Positions 15,438 to 24,620 of a stretch of 64,000 bases of DNA are shown piece by piece. Below the pieces are notes generated by a model, which was not told the origin of the DNA, ran no database searches, and saw only the letters and a list, made by a program, of their open reading frames with translations. Position 1 is the first letter of the stretch, and each line of letters begins with the position of its first letter. The stretch comes from Bartonella rattimassiliensis 15908 (lineage in GTDB: Bacteria; Pseudomonadota; Alphaproteobacteria; Rhizobiales; Rhizobiaceae): positions 22,337 through 86,336 of the forward strand of contig NZ_JH725068.1 of the NCBI RefSeq assembly GCF_000278215.1. Direction: 5' to 3'. The position numbers were made by a program, and so were the translations under genes.

Positions 15438-18353
15438 TTAAATCTTACCAAGAATCTGTAATTCCCGCAAAGCAGCTGCATCACGAGCAGATACGTCCGG
15501 ATAAGCTTGATCACTCCCAACATCTTGCGTATAACGCCATGATCGAGCACATTTTTTTCCCAACGCCTTCTCTGGATATACACCAACACCTTCAACATCA
15601 CTCAAAGTAAAAGCATTGGGAGGCACTACATCCTGCGTAATTGTTAGAGCACTGGTGATACAGATCTCCGCCATATCCACATTTTCTAATGCCTCTCGTA
15701 AAACCGGATCGGAAATAAAAACAATAGGAGCAGCTTCCAAAGAAGAGCCAATACGCTTATCAGCACGTTCAAGTTCTAGAGAACCTGTCACAACTTTACG
15801 GACCTGCCGAATTTTTTTCCAACGCTCAGCCAAAGATTGGTTTTGCCACTCTTCTGGTACAGAGCAAAATTGCTCCAAATGCACTGATGGCTTTTCTGGA
15901 TAACGCTCCAACCAAGCTTCTTCCATAGTAAAAGGCAACATTGGAGCGAGCCATGTTACCATACGCTCAAAAATCTCACGAATAACCTGCAAAGAAGCCT
16001 TACGTTTTTTTGATGAAGGTGCATCACAATATAGAGAATCCTTGCGGATATCAAAATAAAATGCCGATAACTCAATGATTGAAAAATCTAATAATGCACG
16101 CATAACTTTTTTAAAATCAAACTCATCGTAAGCTCGATTGATTAACTGGTCAAGTTCAAAAAGCCTATGCAATATAAATTTCTCAAGATCAGGTAATACA
16201 CAATAAGATATTTCTTCTCCTTCATCATGCGCTAAAATTCCAAGCATCCAACGAATTGCATTCCGTAATTTACGATATGAATCCACATTTGTTTGAAGAA
16301 TTTTCTTTCCTAAACGCTGATCCTCCCAATAATCTGTTGTCATTACCCAAAGACGAAAAATATCAGCTCCAGATGTTTTAATGATTTCTTGCGGAACAAC
16401 CGTATTACCTAAAGATTTAGACATTTTCTTACCATTCTCATCCAAAGTAAAACCGTGTGTAACCACTGCCTTATAGGGAGAGCAAGCACGTGTACCACAA
16501 CTTTCCAAAAGAGAAGATTGGAACCATCCACGGTGTTGATCAGAACCTTCAAAATAAACATCTGCAGGCCACTTTAAATCAGCCCTATCTTCTAATACAA
16601 AGCTATGGCTTGCTCCAGAATCAAACCAAACATCCAAAATATCATAAACCTGCATCCAAGGCTCATGCGCACGATCACCCAAAAAACGTTCACGTGCCCC
16701 TTCAGCAAACCATGCATCTGCCCCTTCTGCTTCAAAAGCCCGTAAAATACGCTCGTTTACGCCTTCATCTTTTAGAACAATACCATCCTCATTTGCAAAA
16801 ATACAAATAGGAACTCCCCAAGAACGCTGACGAGAAAGAACCCAATCAGGGCGATCTTCTATCATAGCAGCTAGGCGATTTTGCCCAGAAGATGGCACAA
16901 AACGCGTTTTTGACACAGCTTCTAAAGCCCGACTGCGTAAAGTTGAACCATCCCCAAGATCTTTATCCATTGAAATAAACCATTGCGGCGTATTTCGAAA
17001 AATAACGGGTTTTTTTGAACGCCAACTATGGGGATAGGAATGTTTTAAACGACCACGTGCAAACAATCGATCTGCTTTAATTAAAGCATTAATGACCTCT
17101 TTATTGGCATCGCCCATTTTTCCATTATCATCAATAACACGTGCTGGTCCCCCTTCACGATCCGGTCCTAAACCTGGAACATCTTTGGTATAGAAACCCG
17201 CATCATCAACAGGAAATGGTATTGATGAATCAATTCCCGCTTGCTCTAATAGAGGCTTATAATCATTCCAAATTTCAAAGTCCTCACGCCCATGGCTTGG
17301 TGCTGTATGGACAAAACCTGTACCAGCACTCTCTGTTACATGGGCTCCTTCAAGCAGCGCTATCTTATAATTATACCCTCCAGCCAAACCTTTGAGTGGA
17401 TGAGAAAGAACAAGAGCTTTCAATTCGTCAGTAGAAATAACACGCAAACGATTTAAAACAAGTTTAGCTTTTTCTGCACAACTCATAGCTAGAGCATCTG
17501 CAAAGAAGAGCTTTTCTCCTGCTTGAGGACCGAAATCATTTTCCGCACTTTCAACTTCGTAAAGACTATAAGCAATCTGCGAAGAATAACTCACTGCGCG
17601 GTTAGCAGGAATTGTCCACGGTGTTGTTGTCCAAATAACGACATAAGCACCATATAAATCATCAGAATTTGCTTCAAAAACAGGAAACTTAACCCAAATC
17701 ACCTCTGATTCATGATCATGATATTCAATCTCAGCCTCTGCCAAAGCCGTACGCTCCACAACAGACCACATCACCGGCTTGGAACCACGATAAATCTGAT
17801 CTGACATAGCAAATTTTATCAATTCACTCGCAATGCGTGCTTCTGCATGAAAAGCCATTGTGGTGTAAGGTGTATTAAAATCCCCCACGACACCAAGACG
17901 TTTAAATTCTTCACTTTGAACTGTCACCCAATGCTGTGCAAATTCACGGCATTCTTGACGAAACTCATTAAGAGATACCTCATCCTTATTTTTTCCTTGT
18001 GTTCGATATTTTTCTTCAATTTTCCATTCAATTGGAAGCCCATGGCAATCCCAACCAGGAACATAGTTTGCATTAAAACCCCGCATTTGGAATGAACGGA
18101 CAACCACATCTTTTAGAACTTTGTTTAAAGCATGCCCGATATGAATATGACCATTCGCATAAGGCGGGCCATCATGAAGAACATAAAATGGACGATCTTT
18201 TGCTTGTTGCCGCAATTGCGCATAAAGTCCTATATTTTCCCAACGCGCCATCAATTCAAGCTCTTTTTGCGGAAGCCCTGCACGCATAGGAAAATCTGTC
18301 TCTGGGAGATAAAGAGTTTTTGAATAATCTATTGTTTCATTTTTCACAGTCAT
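15438..18353 (-). CDS. ileS: Isoleucyl-tRNA synthetase
   Basis: A 971-residue class I synthetase. HIGH is at residues 71-74 ([11 protein letters not shown]) and the KMSKS loop is in [13 protein letters not shown]. The [12 protein letters not shown] segment and the editing-domain sequence [15 protein letters not shown] are intact. The C-terminus ([12 protein letters not shown], then [15 protein letters not shown]) follows the usual alphaproteobacterial form without a complete zinc finger. It charges tRNA-Ile and proofreads valine. No T-box or other leader element was seen upstream. Confidence 0.96.
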   Translation of the reverse strand: MTVKNETIDYSKTLYLPETDFPMRAGLPQKELELMARWENIGLYAQLRQQAKDRPFYVLHDGPPYANGHIHIGHALNKVLKDVVVRSFQMRGFNANYVPGWDCHGLPIEWKIEEKYRTQGKNKDEVSLNEFRQECREFAQHWVTVQSEEFKRLGVVGDFNTPYTTMAFHAEARIASELIKFAMSDQIYRGSKPVMWSVVERTALAEAEIEYHDHESEVIWVKFPVFEANSDDLYGAYVVIWTTTPWTIPANRAVSYSSQIAYSLYEVESAENDFGPQAGEKLFFADALAMSCAEKAKLVLNRLRVISTDELKALVLSHPLKGLAGGYNYKIALLEGAHVTESAGTGFVHTAPSHGREDFEIWNDYKPLLEQAGIDSSIPFPVDDAGFYTKDVPGLGPDREGGPARVIDDNGKMGDANKEVINALIKADRLFARGRLKHSYPHSWRSKKPVIFRNTPQWFISMDKDLGDGSTLRSRALEAVSKTRFVPSSGQNRLAAMIEDRPDWVLSRQRSWGVPICIFANEDGIVLKDEGVNERILRAFEAEGADAWFAEGARERFLGDRAHEPWMQVYDILDVWFDSGASHSFVLEDRADLKWPADVYFEGSDQHRGWFQSSLLESCGTRACSPYKAVVTHGFTLDENGKKMSKSLGNTVVPQEIIKTSGADIFRLWVMTTDYWEDQRLGKKILQTNVDSYRKLRNAIRWMLGILAHDEGEEISYCVLPDLEKFILHRLFELDQLINRAYDEFDFKKVMRALLDFSIIELSAFYFDIRKDSLYCDAPSSKKRKASLQVIREIFERMVTWLAPMLPFTMEEAWLERYPEKPSVHLEQFCSVPEEWQNQSLAERWKKIRQVRKVVTGSLELERADKRIGSSLEAAPIVFISDPVLREALENVDMAEICITSALTITQDVVPPNAFTLSDVEGVGVYPEKALGKKCARSWRYTQDVGSDQAYPDVSARDAAALRELQILGKI

Positions 18354-18554
18354 TGTGAAATATTCCTATCCACTTTTACGATTTCATTTTTGCATAACTT
18401 CCCTGAACCCTGCAACTCTAGTTTTTATCTATAAGGAAAGCCGAGCTTATCATTCGTATTAAGCAGTGATCAAGAAAATATATCATCACATTTTATGGGC
18501 TTTATCATGAAACTCACAAGAAAAAAAATAAAAAATGATCTTAAAAAAAAATAA

Positions 18555-18577
18555 AGGCTCCACTCTCAGTGAAGCCT
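18555..18577 (-). terminator. Intrinsic terminator after the large Hbp/Omp31 gene
   Basis: AGGCT-CACT and AGTG-AGCCT pair around a three-base loop. On the minus strand the stem is followed by TTTATTTTTTTTT. It lies 25 bases beyond the stop codon of the 18603-20348 gene. Confidence 0.85.
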
Positions 18578-18602
18578 CTTAGAAATTTACTTTAAAAAAA
18601 GA

Positions 18603-20348
18603 TTAGAATTTGTAAGCTACACCAACACGGAAATCATTGGTTTTGTAATTAACTTCAAATTTTTCCTTTGCAAATTTCTTTTTACCAAAATCGAAGTAAC
18701 GATATTCTGCACGTACAATCACATTATCCAGCAACGCGAAATCAATACCACCACCAATAGTGTAACCAATCATTGTTTTGGTTTCATCGGTTAGATTTTT
18801 AGAAGAAATGGCGCCTCCATCTTCATTTTTAACCGATATTGATACAGTGTCTTGGAATTGCCCATAAGCAATACCACCAGCAAGATAAGGCATAAAGCGA
18901 TCAGCAGCAAAACCGATCCGTACTCGTGTAGCACCACCCCAGTTTTGTTTGAAAGTGTGGCTTAAAGCTTCAACTTCATCCTCTTGGTCAAGACCAAGCT
19001 CAGAAGCTACCTTTTTCATCTGTTCTACACCGTATACACTGGAATCGCTCTTATTCTCTGCCACTTGGGCGCTTTGTGCGCCATGTCCAGCCACACTCTG
19101 TCCACCATGTGGGTGAGTACCGTGTGGGTAACTACCAGAACCATGTCCGTGATGTGAGCCGTGCGGATTAGCATTACTTCCGTTACCATAGGCACTAGAA
19201 TGACCTCCGTGTTGGGCTCCACCTGTTCCATTGGAAACGTTTGTTTCTGATCCAGATGCTCCTGATCTCGCTAATTTTAGTCCCGCACTCGGTATTGTTT
19301 TTTCTGCTGCTGTTTTTACTATTGGCCGATTTGATTCTGTTCCTGTTGATGAAACACTTAAGGATACTGGTTTTTTTTCAACCGTTTGAACGGGAGTTGA
19401 TGTTACAGAGGTTCTGGATTCATTTACTCTCGCTTCTAGTTGCTGTCCGCCTGTGTCTGATCTTGCCAACGAGAGTGATGCTGATCGCTCTGAAGCTCCA
19501 GCCTCTGTGTTGGAGGATGATGGCTTAGGTGCAACTGGTTGCGGTCCACTTACCCCACTTACCGATGACGTTAATTGCATCCTGTTTGTTCCAGTGTCGG
19601 AGGATCCCGGTTTAGATCCAGGAGCAGATTGTGCTGAACTCTTTAACGCTGTATCTCCCACTGATTTTGTTTGAGATTCTGTCACTTCGTTAGAGGAAGT
19701 TTGTGGTCCTGCAGGTGTTGGCGAGCCCAATGCTACGCTCCCCTCCACTGATTTTTCTCCTGTTGCGGGACTAACACTTTTTGTCGATCCTTTTGGTAAG
19801 TTCCCTGTTGCTTTTAGTAGCTGAGTTGGTGAAGCTGGTCTCGTTGCAACTGGTTTCACTGCAACTGGTTTCGCTGCAACTGGTTTCGCTGCAACTGGTT
19901 TCGCTACCGGAGGTGCCGATGCTGCTGATCTGCGAGATCTTCCTACTGTATTCTCTACTGTAGTGCTATCAGCTGCACCTATAGTAATAGTCTTTGTGTG
20001 TTTTTTCCCAGATAGCATTAAATCTGTATCGATACTAAAAATGAAGTTATCACCAAGATCAATATTAGAACCTGCATAAAAACCACCGATAAAACCTGAA
20101 AGTTTAGGAGAGACCTCTTTATCCAGTGGAAAACTTTTATCTTGATCAATAAGCGCCAGATCAGCTTTGCTCGAAAAACCACCAGCTTGAACACCTAAAT
20201 AAAGACCTGTCCATGAAAAAGTAGGTACAACAATGGCAGAGGAAGTCGATGATGCTGGTTGTTGAAGAATCTGAACATCAGCAGCTAATGCTGTAGACGC
20301 TGAAATTAAAGAAAAAACAGATGCTGTTATTAAACGTTTTGTGTTCAT
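18603..20348 (-). CDS. Hbp/Omp31-family outer membrane protein with a ~300-residue His/Gly- and Ser/Pro-rich insertion
   Basis: A 581-residue member of the family that includes Bartonella haemin-binding proteins. The ATG at 20348 follows GGAGAGA and opens a signal peptide ending ALAADV. Residues 41-125 (FSWTGLYLGVQAGGFSS, SGFIGGFYAGSNIDLG) and 465-581 (WGGATRVRIGFAADRFMPYL, IVRAEYRYFDFGKKKF, NDFRVGVAYKF) are the beta-barrel halves shared with its two neighbours. Residues about 135-430 are extra: KPVAA repeats, a Ser/Thr/Pro tract, and a segment at 380-423 with ten His among Gly and Ser. The insertion occupies a position where its paralogues have a short variable loop, so surface exposure is likely. 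Haem or metal binding is inference. Confidence 0.85.
   Translation of the reverse strand: MNTKRLITASVFSLISASTALAADVQILQQPASSTSSAIVVPTFSWTGLYLGVQAGGFSSKADLALIDQDKSFPLDKEVSPKLSGFIGGFYAGSNIDLGDNFIFSIDTDLMLSGKKHTKTITIGAADSTTVENTVGRSRRSAASAPPVAKPVAAKPVAAKPVAVKPVATRPASPTQLLKATGNLPKGSTKSVSPATGEKSVEGSVALGSPTPAGPQTSSNEVTESQTKSVGDTALKSSAQSAPGSKPGSSDTGTNRMQLTSSVSGVSGPQPVAPKPSSSNTEAGASERSASLSLARSDTGGQQLEARVNESRTSVTSTPVQTVEKKPVSLSVSSTGTESNRPIVKTAAEKTIPSAGLKLARSGASGSETNVSNGTGGAQHGGHSSAYGNGSNANPHGSHHGHGSGSYPHGTHPHGGQSVAGHGAQSAQVAENKSDSSVYGVEQMKKVASELGLDQEDEVEALSHTFKQNWGGATRVRIGFAADRFMPYLAGGIAYGQFQDTVSISVKNEDGGAISSKNLTDETKTMIGYTIGGGIDFALLDNVIVRAEYRYFDFGKKKFAKEKFEVNYKTNDFRVGVAYKF
19846..19905 (-). repeat. Four 15-bp tandem repeats encoding KPVAA-type units
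   Basis: Four contiguous copies of a 15-bp unit (three identical at 19861-19905, one with a single change at 19846-19860) encode AKPVA-type pentapeptides at the start of the porin insertion. The unit keeps the reading frame, so copy-number change would alter length only. Confidence 0.9.
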
Positions 20349-20402
20349 AAAATCTCTCCAAATATCCAAAATGACATGTATATAGAGCATCTTTTTTGAA
20401 AG

Positions 20403-20427
20403 ATCTGTAGCAAAAATGACACACTCA
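20403..20427 (-). promoter_or_regulatory. Conserved 25-bp upstream element of the Hbp/Omp31 genes (copy 1)
   Basis: The plus strand reads ATCTGTAGcAAAAATGAcAC then ACTCA, almost identical to elements at 23415-23439 and 24596-24620. It lies 55 bp before the ATG of the 18603-20348 gene. It is a candidate shared promoter or regulator site; Bartonella hbp genes are known to respond to iron regulators, but I cannot say that this is that site. Confidence 0.6.
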
Positions 20428-20564
20428 CAAAAAAATAAAGAATTTTTTAAAATAAAGCTTCTTAACTATTTAGTGTTGAATCCAATGAGAATTTATAAAC
20501 TAAATTACACTAAAAATTATGTGTATTAATAATTGGATTTATTTCCATTAAATTTTTACATGAC

Positions 20565-20690
20565 TGTTAATGACAACATTCTTTGCAAATTTCTTTTTAG
20601 CTAATCTAAATAACGGTATTCTGGACTCAACAGAACATTATCTATCATTACAAAATCAACGCTAGCCCAAACTGTGAAACCAATCATTGC
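20565..20690 (-). pseudogene. Fragment of a further Hbp/Omp31 gene (3' part)
   Basis: The minus strand reads MIGFTVWASVDFVMIDNVLL then SPEYRYLD and a stop. This aligns with TMVGFTIGGGVDFAMADNVL then LRAEYRYSDFG of the intact neighbours. Signal peptide, N-terminal strands and the terminal YKF are lost. It lies upstream of the large porin gene and shows the cluster once had a fourth copy. Confidence 0.75.
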
Positions 20691-20829
20691 CTTTTTTAAA
20701 ACCAAATACCATCAGAATTTCATCAAATAAAATACTCATAAAAAACTTTAGATTATTTGGGAAAATATCTCCATTCTTTTACATCATTCTGATTTATAAA
20801 GATAACTTATTTTATGTTAAATGAAAAAG

Positions 20830-21060
20830 CCTAATATTGTAGAATTCTCTCATTTAAAACCTGTTTATGGTAATTTAACCAAAACCCTGTATCTTATATG
20901 CCACAACAGGATTCGTGTGTATAAAAAACATTAAAACAAGACTAGAAGTGCCTCTATGAACACTCTTAACAGCCACAGTTTATCCGCACATTGGTGGCTA
21001 GCAAAGTGTATGATAATGCCAAGTATATGATCTGCTAAGTTGCTATTTTATTCAGCCTAC
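20830..21060 (+). pseudogene. Degenerate P4-type integrase 5' end with leader
   Basis: The leader (ATTGTAGAATTCTCTCATTT near 20836) and the gene start (GTGCCTCTATGAACACTCTT near 20948, then a GTATGATAATGCC stretch) follow the forward copy at 13940-14660. Stops occur within a few codons and only the first part of the arm-binding domain can be traced. Confidence 0.55.
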
Positions 21061-21244
21061 TCTTTTTTATTAAGTGTAAAGGTGTGATATTCAATGAATT
21101 TTATATTATACTGTAGCTTTATCATTTTATTCCATTCACGGATACTGACATGAAGTGTGTATGATATACCTTGAGAAATATTTTTTTTAAATAAATGTAT
21201 GAATACGCAAAAAAGTATACTCTGTTTAGGGCATTCTATTTTGC

Positions 21245-22160
21245 ATGAGCGGTGTGATCCCTGTAGAGATAAGTAAGTGTAAAGCCAGATATGTTATGTG
21301 GTTATTGTTTGACTCAGTGTTTGATCAAAATCTAGAATATTTCTCCAATCTATTGTCGGTACGTTTTGTGCTTTATGGCGTTGTTTTTCTAACAAGGCTC
21401 GTGCTTTTGTCGTTGCCTGTAAATCAACCTATAATCCCAAGGCAGCCGTATGTTAGAAACAAAGATTGAAACAGTTTCATGTTTTACAAGCTATATCAGC
21501 CTTTGTACGCCAGATAGGAGAAAAATGGTATTGCGTATCTCTGTTTGTAATCTCTGAAACGAGAATGCAGCCTAATTTAAGAAGAATATAAAGACACAAA
21601 AACGAAAACCACTTCCCATCTTGTTGTCCTCCTTTAATTCGGCTTTATGATTTTCGAAAACCTCTAGAGCAATGTCTTTTTAAAAACGAAGATTACACAT
21701 GTGCTTCACACTTTTGTTTATTGCATTCTTTAATGAGATTCGCTCCTAATGCAAAACAGAATGCTTCAAATGGGAAATATACTTGTATTGCCAATTCATG
21801 CGCTTACTTTAAAAAGGCATATCTCAAACCTCTCAAGTCCATTTCATAATGTTTCTTGTGGTGCAACAATGTTCGTAATGTAATAGTATTTGTTCATGAA
21901 TAATATAAAATTTATAGAGCACGACCATCTTTATGCTTAATAAAAGAGAAAGTCGGAACCATCACACATTTCGCCAACTCTCAAATGTTGCCGATAATCC
22001 TTGACACTTGAAAGTATTAAGAGACATTTTTACATCTTTTCTAGTATTTTACCCCCACATTAGCCCCCTTTGTAACGTCACAAGAAAGTGATACAACGAT
22101 TTTGATTGATTCAACATAAAATAAATTTTAAATGAGTGTATTCTACAATGCTCAGGACTC
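21245..22160 (-). pseudogene. Decayed P4-type integrase, longest reverse copy
   Basis: On the minus strand, from the leader near 22160 and a start ATGTCTCTTAATACTTTC near 22035, pieces of the integrase can be followed in shifting frames: ANLIKECNKQKCEA, LGCILVSEITNRDTQYH, HTAALGL-VDLQATTKARAL and QNVPTIDWRNILDFDQTLSQ. The match reaches into the catalytic domain. Multiple stops and frameshifts disable it. The 21245-21469 plus-strand ORF here is a shadow. Confidence 0.7.
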
Positions 22161-22430
22161 TCATTCAACATAAAAAACGATTAATTATTTTTATAAATCA
22201 ATATATTGCCCCATTGCAAGATGCAATAAATAAAAACACAAGACAATGCGTCATCTTTATTATTTATCAGGCTCATTATTTATAAAAACATTGTTTTAAA
22301 TACTTTTGAAAAATATAAAGCTAAATTAAAAGAAATAGACAAACTTTTTTCTTTGAAGTCTTATAATACAAAATGATATAATAAAAATAAAAGGAATTAA
22401 GAGAGATTAAAATAGATGGTTAATAAAACA

Positions 22431-22453
22431 AAGTCCTCGTTTAACGAGGACTT
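22431..22453 (-). terminator. Intrinsic terminator after the second Hbp/Omp31 gene
   Basis: AAGTCCTCGT and ACGAGGACTT form a 10-bp stem with a TTA loop; T-rich sequence follows on both strands. It is 38 bases beyond the stop codon of the 22492-23361 gene. Confidence 0.88.
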
Positions 22454-22491
22454 CATATTTTTTTGTGCCTATCGATTTTATTTTGATAAAA

Positions 22492-23361
22492 TTAGAATTT
22501 GTAAGCAACACCAACACGGAAATCATTGGTTTTGTAGCTGAATTCATATTCATCATTTGCGAATTTCTTTTTACCAAAATCGGAGTAACGATATTCTGCA
22601 CGCAACAGAACATTATCTGCCATTGCAAAGTCAACACCACCACCAATAGTGAAACCAACCATTGTTTTGGTATCATTAGCCCAAGTACCACCAGTCAAAA
22701 CTACCTGGCTCGGCTGATCGTTCTGAGCTTTCTCTTGACTAACAGTTTGATTTCTTGTTCCTGCAACGGATTGAATGCCCTGTACCTGTGCATAGGCAAT
22801 ACCACCGGCAATATAAGGCATAACACGGTCAACAATAGCAAAACCGATACGAACACGTGTTGCACCAGACCATTTTTCTTTGTAACTATGCGTTTTCGTT
22901 AGTTTGTCTTGGGCTTTAAACCGTTGATCATCTTTTAATTCAACTTTAGCTTTTTCCAGGGCAGTATTAAATTTTGTTGCTTGATCCTCTGTAAGAGTCA
23001 ATTCACCGACTTTTTTTGTTTCTTCACGGCCTGCCCAAACTGCATCAGTTTCAACACCTAAAATGATACCATTGCCGAGATCTACGTTAGATCCTGCATA
23101 AATACCACCTATGAAACCAGAAGGTGTAGGTGTGTTATCCTTTTTGAAAAGTTCTTTGTCTTCTCCTGAACTAGTTACTTTAGTTTTGCTTGAGAAGTTG
23201 CCAACTTGACCACCGATATAAAAACCTGTCCAAGAAAATGAAGGGACTGCCGCGATGACTGCTGGGGCTGTTTCACGAGGAATAATAACATCAGCAGCTT
23301 GTGCCGCAGAAGCTGAAATAAACGCGACAACAGAAGTCGCTATTAACGATTTTGTATTCAT
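22492..23361 (-). CDS. Hbp/Omp31-family outer membrane protein (289 aa)
   Basis: Signal peptide MNTKSLIATSVVAFISASAA ends at QAADV. The mature part is an eight-stranded-barrel type protein: FSWTGFYIGGQVGNFSS, GFIGGIYAGSNVDLGNGIIL, WSGATRVRIGFAIVDRVMPY, GGIAYAQVQG, LLRAEYRYSDFGKKKFAND and a terminal NDFRVGVAYKF ending in Phe, as for outer-membrane barrels. The family includes Bartonella haemin-binding proteins and Brucella Omp31/Omp25. A loop at about 130-165 is Lys/Glu-rich. It has its own conserved upstream element and terminator, so it is probably a single-gene transcript. Confidence 0.9.
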   Translation of the reverse strand: MNTKSLIATSVVAFISASAAQAADVIIPRETAPAVIAAVPSFSWTGFYIGGQVGNFSSKTKVTSSGEDKELFKKDNTPTPSGFIGGIYAGSNVDLGNGIILGVETDAVWAGREETKKVGELTLTEDQATKFNTALEKAKVELKDDQRFKAQDKLTKTHSYKEKWSGATRVRIGFAIVDRVMPYIAGGIAYAQVQGIQSVAGTRNQTVSQEKAQNDQPSQVVLTGGTWANDTKTMVGFTIGGGVDFAMADNVLLRAEYRYSDFGKKKFANDEYEFSYKTNDFRVGVAYKF

Positions 23362-23414
23362 AATTTTGCTCCTAATTTATTTATGAGGCAGTGTTACAAA
23401 ATTATAAAAAGAAA

Positions 23415-23439
23415 ATCTGTAGTAAAAATGATACAGTCA
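23415..23439 (-). promoter_or_regulatory. Conserved 25-bp upstream element (copy 2)
   Basis: ATCTGTAGTAAAAATGATAC then AGTCA on the plus strand differs from the 24596-24620 copy by one base. It is 54 bp before the ATG of the 22492-23361 gene, in a spacer otherwise unlike those of its paralogues. Confidence 0.6.
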
Positions 23440-23651
23440 TAGAAAATGGAGAGGGGACCCAAAACAAAACCACTTCATTGCTTTGTTTTGCATGAAAAAC
23501 TATAAATTAAATGTAAAAATAACCCATTGATTTTAAATGTGATTATTTTTTCCTTTATGAAAAAAACTTATTTAAGAAAATCTGAATAATACCTTTCCAC
23601 ACCCACAATAAATATGGGATATGTGATAATATAGCAACAGAAAAATAACAG

Positions 23652-23674
23652 AGGCTCTGTCAAAGACAGAGCCT
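23652..23674 (-). terminator. Intrinsic terminator after the third Hbp/Omp31 gene
   Basis: AGGCTCTGTC and GACAGAGCCT pair perfectly around AAA. T-rich sequence lies on both sides, so it may act in both directions. It follows the stop codon of the 23699-24532 gene by 24 bases. Confidence 0.85.
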
Positions 23675-23698
23675 TTTTATTATTTAACCGGCCATCTG

Positions 23699-24532
23699 TT
23701 AAAATTTGTAAGCAACACCAACACGGAAATCATTGGTTTTGTAAGAAGTCTCATATTTATCATTTGAGAATTTCTTTTTACCAAAATCTGAGTAACGATA
23801 TTCCGCACGAACAATAATATTATTGGTCATTGCTAAATCAACACCAGCACCAAGAGTGTAACCAACAAGAGTCTTTTTTTCATCAGATAAAGTACCAGAA
23901 GCGATTACTTTATCTGAATCTTTATCCGTTATTGAAATCAACACACTATCTTGAAGCTGTGTATAAGCAATACCACCAGCAACATAAGGCATGATACGCT
24001 CAGCTGCAAAACCAATACGTACGCGTGTTGCGCCAGCCCACTTTTCTTTAAAAGTGAAACTATGTGTTCGTTTAACACCGTTTTTAAGTGCATCTTCACC
24101 AATATTAATTCCAGATTCTTTTAACATCCTCTTAATATAATCTGCATGATCTAGAGTAATAACATATGTTTTTCCTGTCTTCGTATCATCTTTATTAGAC
24201 CACATGATATCTGTATCAGCACCTAAAATAAGGCCATTGCCGAGATCGATATTGGAACCTGCATAAATGCCCCCCATGAAACCAGATAGTTTAGGCAAAA
24301 AATCATCACTCACCGGAATCTTTTTTCCGTTAGCGAGAATATCCATTTTCGTTTTACCCGAAAAACCACCAATCTGCCCACCAAGGTAGAAACCTGTCCA
24401 AGAAAAAGATGGGGCAACAATAACGGGAGCAACAGGTGTTGGACTCGGAGGAGCAATAACATCCGCTGCCTGCGCCGCTGAAGCTGCAACAAAAGCGAAA
24501 GCAGAAGCTGTTATTAACCATTTCATATTCAT
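23699..24532 (-). CDS. Hbp/Omp31-family outer membrane protein (277 aa)
   Basis: The ATG at 24532 follows GGAGAGAAAAT and opens a signal peptide ending SAAQAADV. Barrel segments match the two neighbours: FSWTGFYLGGQIGGFSGKTK, GFMGGIYAGSNIDLGNGLIL, WAGATRVRIGFAAERIMPYV, IIVRAEYRYSDFGKKKFSND and a terminal VGVAYKF. A loop near residues 110-155 differs from the paralogues and is the likely variable surface. It is closest in layout to the 289-aa copy, so these are recent tandem paralogues. Haem-binding is a family property and not shown here. Confidence 0.9.
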   Translation of the reverse strand: MNMKWLITASAFAFVAASAAQAADVIAPPSPTPVAPVIVAPSFSWTGFYLGGQIGGFSGKTKMDILANGKKIPVSDDFLPKLSGFMGGIYAGSNIDLGNGLILGADTDIMWSNKDDTKTGKTYVITLDHADYIKRMLKESGINIGEDALKNGVKRTHSFTFKEKWAGATRVRIGFAAERIMPYVAGGIAYTQLQDSVLISITDKDSDKVIASGTLSDEKKTLVGYTLGAGVDLAMTNNIIVRAEYRYSDFGKKKFSNDKYETSYKTNDFRVGVAYKF

Positions 24533-24595
24533 ATTTTCTCTCCATAGCTGAATATTTTTGAACACGTCATTTCATATAGAGCCCCTTCTCCAGAT

Positions 24596-24620
24596 ATCTG
24601 TAGTAAAAATGATACACTCA
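24596..24620 (-). promoter_or_regulatory. Conserved 25-bp upstream element (copy 3)
   Basis: ATCTGTAGTAAAAATGATAC then ACTCA on the plus strand, 64 bp before the ATG of the 23699-24532 gene. It matches the other two copies in 22 to 24 of 25 positions. Confidence 0.6.

Noticed and set aside
21245-21469. A 74-codon plus-strand ORF
   Set aside because: The minus strand here is a decayed integrase; the ORF is an antisense shadow and has no support of its own.
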